Shown in pieces: positions 1 through 5,664 of a stretch of DNA of 7,802 nt (within the stretch, counting starts at the first letter, position 1; the number at the start of each line of letters is the position of its first letter). The notes beneath the pieces were generated by a model. That model searched no databases. It worked only from the letters and a program-made list of their open reading frames with translations, and was not told the origin of the DNA. A program made the position numbers and the translations under genes. Origin of the DNA: CAIOSQ01 sp044359885 (GTDB lineage Bacteria > Pseudomonadota > Alphaproteobacteria > CACIAM-22H2); NCBI GenBank assembly GCA_044359885.1, contig JBIKLI010000210.1:1-7802 (forward strand). Direction: 5' to 3'.

Positions 1-575
1 ACGGGATGATAGGCGCCAAGCACGGGACCCAGCGCGTCGGCCTCGCCCACGGCCTCGCGGATGAAGCCCTTGTAGGCGTCGTAGCCCAGCAGGTTGACGC
101 CATAGGATCCGGCCAGATCGTGGAAGACATTGCCGTCGACGTCGGCGAGGGTCGTGCCGTGCGACGCGGCGACGAACACCCCGCCGCCCAGTCGAGCCCG
201 CACGAGGCCGCGATAGGGGAACGGAACCCGGTAGCTGTCGGTGAAGAGCAGGTCGGGGATCGAACCGATCGTCTGCGCCTTCAGCGCCGCGGTGCGGGGG
301 AAGCGTTGCGCGTAGTCGGCCGCCAGCGTATCGAATCCCGCCTTGCGGCGCGCGACCACGTCGGGCGGCGCGCCATCCGAGGCGAAGAAATCCTCCGCCG
401 CGAAGGCATAGTCGCCGATCAGGCGGGCCAGACGTCGCGCCATGCGGGGGTGACCCGCAAGCGAGGCATGCTTGCCGAGCGACAATTCGAGCCGCGCCCT
501 GGCCTTGTGCGCCAGGAACCCGGCGGCGATCGCGGCGGCGCCATAGGGCGCCAGCGCCAACGGTTCCAGATCCAT
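1..575 (-). CDS. Class III PLP aminotransferase, glutamate-1-semialdehyde-aminotransferase-like, N-terminal part (runs off left edge)
   Basis: The minus-strand frame is open from an ATG at 575 to the window edge, giving 191 residues without a stop. Residues 145-149 read DVDGN, followed by HDLAGSYGVNLLGYD (152-166) and LGPVLGAYHP (182-191). This is the N-terminal strand-turn region of fold-type I class III aminotransferases of the glutamate-1-semialdehyde aminomutase (HemL) group, in which an amino group is moved using pyridoxal phosphate. The catalytic lysine and cofactor-binding core lie beyond the edge and cannot be checked. About 90-100 residues precede the usual family start, with conserved-looking stretches SLGKHASL (32-39) and TDSYRVPFPY (112-121). 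It is therefore a long-N-terminus relative rather than housekeeping HemL. No strong ribosome-binding site precedes the ATG; the frame stays open upstream, but I see no better start. The gene is divergent from psd across 33 bp. The family call is firm; the substrate is unknown. Confidence 0.85.
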   Translation of the reverse strand, partial: MDLEPLALAPYGAAAIAAGFLAHKARARLELSLGKHASLAGHPRMARRLARLIGDYAFAAEDFFASDGAPPDVVARRKAGFDTLAADYAQRFPRTAALKAQTIGSIPDLLFTDSYRVPFPYRGLVRARLGGGVFVAASHGTTLADVDGNVFHDLAGSYGVNLLGYDAYKGFIREAVGEADALGPVLGAYHP

Positions 576-608
576 GGCCGCAGGTGAATCGACGAAGGTT
601 GCATTCGG
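576..608. other. Divergent intergenic spacer between the aminotransferase gene and psd
   Basis: These 33 bp separate the two divergent start codons. They hold the psd ribosome-binding site but are too short for two complete non-overlapping promoters, so promoter elements probably extend into the coding ends on either side. I could not recognise a convincing -35/-10 pair or an operator palindrome. Confidence 0.5.
594..598 (+). promoter_or_regulatory. Ribosome-binding site of psd
   Basis: The purine run gaagg ends 10 bp before the ATG at 609. It supports that start over a GTG at 584, which opens a different frame with no family similarity. Confidence 0.6.
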
Positions 609-1478
609 ATGACGGTTCGAAAGCTGTTCGATGCGATCGCCGCCAACGAGCGGCTGAACTTCGCGCTCACCAACCGGCTTCCCCGGCGCGCGGTGTCCCG
701 GCTGATGGGCCGCGTCGCGGCGAGCGAGAACAGGCTGCTCAGCGGCCCGGCGATCGCGGCCTTCCGGTTCTTCTGCGCGCCCGACCTGACCGAGGCGCGC
801 CAGTCCCGCTTCGCCAGCCTGCGGGATTGCTTCGTGCGCGAGCTGGCACCGGGCCGGCGGCCCGTCGACGGCCGCGACGCGACGCTGACCAGCCCAAGCG
901 ACGGGATCGTCGTCGCCGCGGGCACGGTGACGCAGGGCCAGCTGCTGCAGGTCAAGGGCTCGTCCTATCCGCTGGACGAGCTGCTGCACGACGCGGCGCA
1001 GGCCGCGGCGCTCGAAGGCGGCAGCTACGCGACGCTGCGGCTGACCGCGGGCATGTATCACCGCTTCCACGCGCCGCATGACGGCCGGCTCGTCGAAGTC
1101 GCGCATGTCGCGGGCGACGCCTGGAACGTCAACCCACCCGCCCTGGCAAGGGTCCCGCGGCTCTATTGCCGCAACGAGCGGGCCATTCTGCGCTTCGAGC
1201 TTGCGACGGGCAGGCCCCCGGTCACGCTGGTGGCGGTGGCGGCGATCCTGGTCGCGGGCATCCGCATCCACGGCGTCGCGCTGCCGGGCGGGAATTCGCA
1301 TCCCGGACCGTGGCGGCGCCCGTGCGACCTGCCGCGCGCCAAGGGCGAGGAGCTGGGCTGGTTCGAACATGGCTCGACGATCGTCGTCCTGGCGCCGCGC
1401 GGCGTGGCGCTGGATCCGGCGCTGCGCGAGGGGGCCACGATCCGCATGGGCCGCGCGCTGATGCAGCTTCCTGTCTGA
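609..1478 (+). CDS. psd: Phosphatidylserine decarboxylase proenzyme
   Basis: This 289-residue protein converts phosphatidylserine to phosphatidylethanolamine and CO2 at the inner membrane, using a pyruvoyl group made by self-cleavage. The family landmarks appear in order: SPSDG (95-99), MYHRFHAPHDG (149-159), WNVNPPAL (172-179), VPRLYCRNERA (182-192) and, near the end, GEELGWFEHGSTIVV (246-260). By comparison with the E. coli enzyme, Asp98, His154 and Ser256 form the Asp-His-Ser self-processing triad. Cleavage is expected between Gly255 and Ser256, leaving a beta chain of 255 residues and an alpha chain of 34 residues that carries the pyruvoyl group. The usual LGST is HGST here, a small change next to an intact Gly-Ser. 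The length suits the full-length bacterial type. No phosphatidylserine synthase gene (pssA), its frequent neighbour, is in view; the neighbour is a divergent aminotransferase. The gene ends 10 bp from the stop of the convergent lyase gene. Confidence 0.95.
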   Translation: MTVRKLFDAIAANERLNFALTNRLPRRAVSRLMGRVAASENRLLSGPAIAAFRFFCAPDLTEARQSRFASLRDCFVRELAPGRRPVDGRDATLTSPSDGIVVAAGTVTQGQLLQVKGSSYPLDELLHDAAQAAALEGGSYATLRLTAGMYHRFHAPHDGRLVEVAHVAGDAWNVNPPALARVPRLYCRNERAILRFELATGRPPVTLVAVAAILVAGIRIHGVALPGGNSHPGPWRRPCDLPRAKGEELGWFEHGSTIVVLAPRGVALDPALREGATIRMGRALMQLPV

Positions 1479-1481
1479 GAC

Positions 1482-1497
1482 CCGCGGCTCAGCGCGG
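1482..1497. repeat. Short GC inverted repeat between convergent genes
   Basis: The arms ccgcg (1482-1486) and cgcgg (1493-1497) can pair around a 6-nt loop in the junction where psd and the lyase gene converge; the repeat overlaps the lyase stop codon. With only 5 bp of stem and no T run on either side, it is at best a weak stop or pause signal for facing transcripts and may be chance in DNA this rich in GC. Confidence 0.25.
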
Positions 1498-2352
1498 CCG
1501 CCGCCAGGCCTGCGCCGCGGCGATGCGCGCGGCAAGCTCCGCATAGCCGGGTTCGATCAGCTGCCCGTCGACCACGGGCTGGATCCCCGTGGGCGCCGAC
1601 GCCAGGGCCGCAAGGACACGCGCGGCCCAGGCCATTTCCTCGGCACTCGGCGAGAAGGCGAGGTCGGCGACCGGCGCCAGCGCGGGATCTGTCAGCGCCT
1701 TGCCGTCGTAGCCCAGTTCGCGGCTCTCCAGACAGGCGCGGCGGAAGCCCTCGGGATCGCGCGCGTCGCGGAACGAGCTGTCGATCGCGGCGAGCCCGTG
1801 CGCACGCGCGGCCAGCACGACCTGCGACAGCGCCGCCAGCACGGGAAAGCGGAAGGGGGCCGCATGCCGGAAGCCGCCGAGTCCGCGCGAAAGGTCGCCC
1901 AGCCCGACCGCGAGCCCGGCCACCGCCGGCGTCGCCGCGGCGATCTCGGCAGCGGCGAGGACGCCGCGCGGCGTCTCGATCATCGCCCAGAGCGCGAGGC
2001 CCCCTGGCCGCCGCGCGCGGATCGCGGCATCGGCGGCGCATAGCTGCGCGGCGCCCTCCGCCTTCGCCAGCATCACCCCGTCGATGCCGCATGCGCTCAC
2101 GGCCGCGATGTCGTCGGCGCCCCAGGGCGTGTCGAGGCCGTTGATCCGGACCAGGAGCTCCTGGCCGGCGAAGCCGCCGGCGTCGAGCGCCGCGACGAGC
2201 CGCGCGCGCGCCGCCGCCTTGTCCGCAGGCGACACGGAATCCTCGAGGTCGAAGAGCAGGACATCGACCGCGAGCGAACGCGCCGCCGCATAGGATCCCG
2301 CATCGCTGCCCAGGCGATAGAGGACGCTGCGCCGGGCCCGCACCGGGGCCAT
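1489..2352 (-). CDS. HpcH/HpaI aldolase / citrate lyase beta-like (CitE-family) lyase
   Basis: This 287-residue TIM-barrel protein belongs to the family that cleaves or forms C-C bonds in acyl-CoA substrates (citryl-, malyl-, citramalyl-CoA) or hydrolyses such thioesters. Visible landmarks are RRSVLY (7-12), LFDLEDSV (33-40), VRING (68-72), MLAKAE (94-99), MIETPRG (124-130), GLGDLSRGLG (150-159), GYDGKALTDP (214-223) and FSPSAEEMAWA (233-243). Expected Mg2+ ligands are Glu126 and Asp153, and Arg69 is the likely carboxylate/CoA-site arginine. The usual GK-x-x-IHP motif reads GKALTDP, so the conserved His is Asp222. The open frame extends upstream to 2757 inside the preceding gene, but family similarity begins at the Met at 2352. 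That ATG sits 4 bp after the stop of the upstream binding-protein gene, which suggests translational coupling. It is the last gene of the minus-strand cluster. Substrate not determinable; malyl-CoA-type activity is a guess. Confidence 0.88.
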   Translation of the reverse strand: MAPVRARRSVLYRLGSDAGSYAAARSLAVDVLLFDLEDSVSPADKAAARARLVAALDAGGFAGQELLVRINGLDTPWGADDIAAVSACGIDGVMLAKAEGAAQLCAADAAIRARRPGGLALWAMIETPRGVLAAAEIAAATPAVAGLAVGLGDLSRGLGGFRHAAPFRFPVLAALSQVVLAARAHGLAAIDSSFRDARDPEGFRRACLESRELGYDGKALTDPALAPVADLAFSPSAEEMAWAARVLAALASAPTGIQPVVDGQLIEPGYAELAARIAAAQAWRRPR

Positions 2353-2356
2353 CGGG

Positions 2357-3934
2357 TCAGCGCTTCTTCTCGATGTTCCAGAGCACCAGCCGCGGCGCCT
2401 CGAGCACGCCCTGCAATTCGGCGCGATAGGCGACCGGCGCCGTGAACTGGCCCAGGATGATGTAGGGAAGGACGCGATAGAAATGCGTCTGGACCCGGTC
2501 GATGACGTCCTTCTGCCTGGCCGGCGTGTCGGCCGTGATGAACTCCAGCCGCGTCTTTTCCAGCGCTTCGTCGCAGGGCCAGCCGGAATAGTTCTTGCCG
2601 TCGCAGGGCGTCGGCACGACCGAATTGCCAAGCGGGTTGTTCTGCGCGATGCCCGGGCCGGTCGTGTGGAAGACATGCCAGCCGCCGCGCTTCTCGTCGG
2701 GATGCTCCTTGATCGGCCGGCGCGACGACAGCGTGCTCCAGTCGACGGCCTGGACATCCACGTTCATGCCGATCGAACGCAGGTTCTGCACCGTCATCAA
2801 CGTCGCCGCATGCACGAGCGGCAGGTCGGTCGGATCCATGACGACAATGCGCTCGCCCTTGTACCCGGCCTGCTGGAGCAGCGCCCGGGCCTTTGCGAGG
2901 TCGGGGCCCTTGGTCCATTCGCCGAGCCCGGCGCTGGATTCGTAAGGCGTGCCGCAGACGAAGATCGCCCAGCACACGCGCTCGACCTCGCGGTTGCCGA
3001 CCATGGCGGCGAGATATTCGCGCTGGTCGATGGTCCACAGCATCGCCTCGCGCACCCGCGGATCGTTGAAGGGCGGGATCAGGTGGTTGACGCGCACGAT
3101 CGCATGCGCGCCCAGCCGGTCGAGGGTGCGCACGACGACGTTGCGCGCCGAACCCAGCACGCGGACCATGTCCTGCGAGGGAAGGGCCAGCGCGTCCACC
3201 TCGCCCGCGATCAGCGCCTGCGCGGCGGTCGTGGGATCGGGGATCCAGATCCATTCGACGCGGTCGACCTTGGCGACCTTGCCGCCGGCCAGACCGTCGG
3301 CCGGCTCCGGTCGCGGCCTGTAGCCGGCGAAGCGGCGATAGACGACCTTGCTGCCTGGAACCCAGTCCGCCTTGTCGAAGGTGAAGGGGCCCGAGCCGAT
3401 ATGCTTGTCGATCTGCCTGAAGGGATCGGTCTTCGCCTCCTCCTCGCGCATGACGAAGAGCGGGACGGCGGGATTCGAGAGCTGCTCCAGCACGGGGGCG
3501 AAGGCCGACTTGAGCCGGATCTCGAAGTCGAGCGTTCCGGTCGCGACCACCTCCTGCACGTGCTGCATCAGCGTCATGCCGCTGACGATGCGAACCGCCC
3601 AGCGCCTGAGCGAGGCGACGGCGTCCTTGGCTTCGACCGGCGAGCCGTCGTGGAAGACCAGGCCCGGGCGCAGCGAGAAGCGCCACACCATGCCGTCGTC
3701 GCTCTTCGACCAGCTCTCGACCATCTGCGGCCGCGGCCGCAGCGAGGAATCGAGCGCGAAGAGCACGTCGTAGATCATGTAGCCATGGCTGGAGGTCTCG
3801 GTCGCGGTGGTCCATACCGGATCGAGGACCTTGAGATCGGCCTGCGGCACGAGGCGCAGGACGGTCTGGGCCGGGGCGGCCTGCGCCCCCGCGACGAGGA
3901 GGCCGAGAATCGCAAGAGCGGCGCGCAGCGTCAT
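2357..3934 (-). CDS. ABC transporter substrate-binding protein, family 5 (peptide/nickel/opine type, DppA-like)
   Basis: This 525-residue protein is predicted to bind a solute in the periplasm and deliver it to an ABC importer. The N-terminus is a Sec signal peptide: Arg4, a hydrophobic run over residues 5-17, and a likely cut after AQA (17-19) or APA (20-22). Family-5 signatures follow: ESWSKSDDGMVWRFSLRPG (73-91), FHDGSPV (94-100), GSGPF (180-184), VNHLIPPFNDPRVREAM (282-298) and ARALLQQAGY (349-358). Four cysteines in the mature protein (321, 327, 444, 454) could form two disulfides. The start is set by the signal peptide and a G-rich ribosome-binding site 5 bp upstream. No dipeptide-type permeases or ATPases accompany it here; the only transporter membrane and ATPase genes in view are of the unrelated NitT/TauT type. 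It lies between the deacetylase-like gene (57 bp upstream) and the lyase gene (4 bp downstream). Ligand unknown. Confidence 0.93.
   Translation of the reverse strand: MTLRAALAILGLLVAGAQAAPAQTVLRLVPQADLKVLDPVWTTATETSSHGYMIYDVLFALDSSLRPRPQMVESWSKSDDGMVWRFSLRPGLVFHDGSPVEAKDAVASLRRWAVRIVSGMTLMQHVQEVVATGTLDFEIRLKSAFAPVLEQLSNPAVPLFVMREEEAKTDPFRQIDKHIGSGPFTFDKADWVPGSKVVYRRFAGYRPRPEPADGLAGGKVAKVDRVEWIWIPDPTTAAQALIAGEVDALALPSQDMVRVLGSARNVVVRTLDRLGAHAIVRVNHLIPPFNDPRVREAMLWTIDQREYLAAMVGNREVERVCWAIFVCGTPYESSAGLGEWTKGPDLAKARALLQQAGYKGERIVVMDPTDLPLVHAATLMTVQNLRSIGMNVDVQAVDWSTLSSRRPIKEHPDEKRGGWHVFHTTGPGIAQNNPLGNSVVPTPCDGKNYSGWPCDEALEKTRLEFITADTPARQKDVIDRVQTHFYRVLPYIILGQFTAPVAYRAELQGVLEAPRLVLWNIEKKR
3725..3742. 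repeat. 18-bp perfect palindrome inside a coding region
   Basis: The 18 bases are identical to their reverse complement and contain two overlapping NotI-type GCGGCCGC octamers (3727-3734 and 3733-3740). The stretch encodes Leu-Arg-Pro-Arg-Pro-Gln of the family-5 binding protein with this genome's preferred GC-rich codons, which is enough to explain it. A regulatory role is unlikely. Confidence 0.4.
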
Positions 3935-3991
3935 GAATTCCCCCCGGAACCGTTGTCCAAGCCCCGAGGATAGCGCGGGCCGCGCGCGGCG
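3935..3991 (-). other. 57-bp spacer, widest gap in the minus-strand cluster
   Basis: This is the only gap longer than about 20 bp among the seven minus-strand genes. It holds a 12-bp self-complementary GC stretch (3979-3990) just after the deacetylase stop, without a following T run, and the ribosome-binding site of the family-5 binding-protein gene. I found no convincing promoter. A weak internal promoter or mRNA processing site remains possible, so the last two genes may be expressed at a different level from those before them. Confidence 0.4.
3940..3945 (-). promoter_or_regulatory. Ribosome-binding site of the family-5 binding-protein gene
   Basis: On the minus strand a run of six G ends 5 nt before the ATG at 3934. 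Together with the signal peptide that begins at that ATG, it fixes the start of the gene. Confidence 0.55.
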
Positions 3992-4876
3992 TCAGGCCGG
4001 ATCGTCGCTTGCGCGGTACCAGGCGGCGATCTCCTCGCCCTGCATGAACACGATCCGGGGATCGGCGGCCAGCCCGGCGAACAGCGCCTCGATCGCGGCG
4101 ATGCGGTGGGGCACGCCCGAAAGATAGGGGTGGAGCGCGATGCCCATCGCCTTGACGCTGCCGGCGGCCTCGGCCTCGTCGATGAGCCGCGCCGCCTGCA
4201 GCCGGGCGCGGCGCGGCAGCTCGGCCTCGTCGCCGTTCTGGATCGCCACCACCGGGACGTCGTTGAGCTCGACGCTGTAGGGCAGCGCGAGCAGATCGCC
4301 ATGGGCGGTTGCGATGCGCGCGGGCAGGTCGTCGACGACGAAATCGCCGGTCCACCCGATCCCGGCGGCCGCGAGCAGGTCGGGAGTCTCGAGTGTCTCG
4401 GTCAGGCCGGGGCCGAGCCAGCCGGTGCAGCGGCGGCCGGTGAACGCCTCGATCTCGGCCACGACGCGCGCGATCATCGCCGCCTGGTCGCCCACCCGGT
4501 GCACCGGCACCTGCAGCCAGCCATGGCCCATGAACTCCCAGCCATCGTCGCGCGCGGCCGCGGCGATCGCGGGATAGGCCGAGATCACGCTGGCATTGAT
4601 CGACAGGGTCGGGCGTATGCCGAGTCCGGCGAACATCGCGCGCAGCCGCCAGAACCCGACCCGCATTCCGTATTCGTGCCAGGCCCAGTTCGGCAGGTCG
4701 GGCTGGAGGGCGGCGCCGGTGGGCGCGACCAGGACCTGGCGCGGCATCGGGTTGGCGATCGACCAGCGCTCGACATTGACCACCGGCCAGACGATCAGCC
4801 GCTCGCCGCCGGGAAGGGCATGACGCGGCCGTTGCCAGGGCGCCACGTAGCGCAGGCGTTCCGATGGATCGCTCAT
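3992..4876 (-). CDS. Polysaccharide-deacetylase-fold hydrolase, PuuE/allantoinase-like
   Basis: This 294-residue cytoplasmic protein (no signal peptide or membrane segment) belongs to the NodB-fold family whose PuuE branch opens the allantoin ring rather than deacetylating sugars. Landmarks are VVNVERW (32-38), LPNWAWHEYGMRVGFWRL (61-78), INASVI (93-98), GWEFMGHGW (112-120), TGWLGPGLTET (151-161), TGDFVVDD (176-183), PYSVELND (199-206) and GIALHPYLSG (245-254). The Asp-Asp motif of true deacetylases is absent: that region reads VVNVERW. The motif-2 region keeps His118 and the C-terminal motif keeps His249, a pattern suggestive of metal-independent PuuE-type enzymes. The start ATG overlaps the ATPase stop by 4 bp (ATGA), and GGAAGG lies 4 nt upstream. 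A cyclic amide or ureide substrate is inferred from the family and from the allophanate hydrolase domain in the same operon; allantoin itself is not proven. Confidence 0.87.
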   Translation of the reverse strand: MSDPSERLRYVAPWQRPRHALPGGERLIVWPVVNVERWSIANPMPRQVLVAPTGAALQPDLPNWAWHEYGMRVGFWRLRAMFAGLGIRPTLSINASVISAYPAIAAAARDDGWEFMGHGWLQVPVHRVGDQAAMIARVVAEIEAFTGRRCTGWLGPGLTETLETPDLLAAAGIGWTGDFVVDDLPARIATAHGDLLALPYSVELNDVPVVAIQNGDEAELPRRARLQAARLIDEAEAAGSVKAMGIALHPYLSGVPHRIAAIEALFAGLAADPRIVFMQGEEIAAWYRASDDPA

Positions 4877-5664
4877 GTCGCCTTCCGGGCGTGATGGCTA
4901 TGCAGCCGCGCGCCGAGGTCGCGGCGCACGGCGTTGAATTCGGGCGACGCGACGTCGCGCGGCCGCGGCAGGTCGATGCGGTGCTCGCCGGCGATGCGGC
5001 CAGGTCCGGGCTCCATCACCACCACGCGGTCGGCGAGCAGGATCGCCTCCTCGATCGAGTGGGTGACGAAGATCACGGTCAGCCCGGTGCTCTTCCAGAT
5101 GTCGAGCAGGTCGTCCTGGAGGCGTTCGCGCGTCATCGCGTCGAGCGCGCCGAACGGCTCGTCCATCAGCACGATGTCGGCGTCGTTGGCGAGCACGCGG
5201 GCGATCGCGACGCGCTGCTTCATGCCGCCCGAAAGCTGATGGGGATAGGCGTCGGCGAAGCGCGCGAGGCCGACCATGTCGATGAAGCGCTCGACCGTCT
5301 CGGCGATCCGGTCGCGATGCAGGCCGCGCGCCGACGGGCCGAAGCCGATGTTCTGGCGCACGGTCAGCCAGGGAAACAGGCCGTAGTCCTGGAACACCAT
5401 CCCCCGGTCGGGCGCCGGTCCGGCGATGGGCTTCGACCACATCAGCGCCTCGCCCGTGCTGGGCGGCTCGAATCCCGCGACGATGCGCAGCAGCGTGGAC
5501 TTGCCGCAGCCCGAGGCGCCGATCAGGCAGACGAACTCGCCCTTGCGCACGACCAGCGAGGCGCCGGACAGGGCCTCGATGCGCGCCCCGTTGAGCGCGT
5601 AGGTCTTGCCGACGCCGCGCAGTTCGAGGATCGGGATCTCGTCCATGCGGCGCTCACGCGACAT
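4873..5664 (-). CDS. ABC transporter ATP-binding protein (NitT/TauT family, SsuB/TauB-like)
   Basis: This 263-residue ATPase energises the importer formed with the upstream permease and NMT1-type binding protein. All motifs are intact: Walker A GASGCGKST (49-57), Q-loop VFQDYGLFPWLTV (90-102), signature LSGGMKQRVAIAR (144-156), Walker B DIVLMDEP (163-170), D-loop GALD (172-175) and H-loop His202 in VTHSIEEAI (200-208). The FPWLTV segment and overall length are characteristic of the nitrate/sulfonate/taurine group. The ATG at 5664 overlaps the permease stop by 11 bp and has GGAG about 8 nt upstream. A second in-frame ATG at 5646 (Met7) would start 7 bp after the permease stop, and the two cannot be separated by eye. 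The stop overlaps the deacetylase-like start (ATGA), so the two are probably translationally coupled. The motifs do not reveal the substrate. Confidence 0.96.
   Translation of the reverse strand: MSRERRMDEIPILELRGVGKTYALNGARIEALSGASLVVRKGEFVCLIGASGCGKSTLLRIVAGFEPPSTGEALMWSKPIAGPAPDRGMVFQDYGLFPWLTVRQNIGFGPSARGLHRDRIAETVERFIDMVGLARFADAYPHQLSGGMKQRVAIARVLANDADIVLMDEPFGALDAMTRERLQDDLLDIWKSTGLTVIFVTHSIEEAILLADRVVVMEPGPGRIAGEHRIDLPRPRDVASPEFNAVRRDLGARLHSHHARKAT

Noticed and set aside
6..587. 193-codon plus-strand frame at the left edge
   Set aside because: It is antisense to the aminotransferase frame, which has clear family motifs, and shows none itself.
1482..1497. Intrinsic terminator between psd and the lyase gene
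   Set aside because: A 5-bp stem with a 6-nt loop and no T run on either strand is too weak to call a terminator; kept only as a low-confidence repeat.
3725..3742. 18-bp palindrome as a protein-binding site
   Set aside because: It is fully explained by preferred codons for alternating Arg and Pro within a coding region.
2483..3973. 496-codon open frame on the plus strand
   Set aside because: It lies antisense to the family-5 binding-protein gene, is rich in Arg, Gly, Asp and His with no recognisable domain, and is the usual mirror frame of a GC-rich gene.
3979..3990. 12-bp GC palindrome after the deacetylase stop as a terminator or operator
   Set aside because: No T run follows, a hairpin would have only a 4-bp stem, and such palindromes are common by chance in DNA of this composition.
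2097..4355. 752-codon open frame on the minus strand
   Set aside because: It runs through parts of three real genes in a different frame and is an Arg/Gly/Ala-rich translation without domains.
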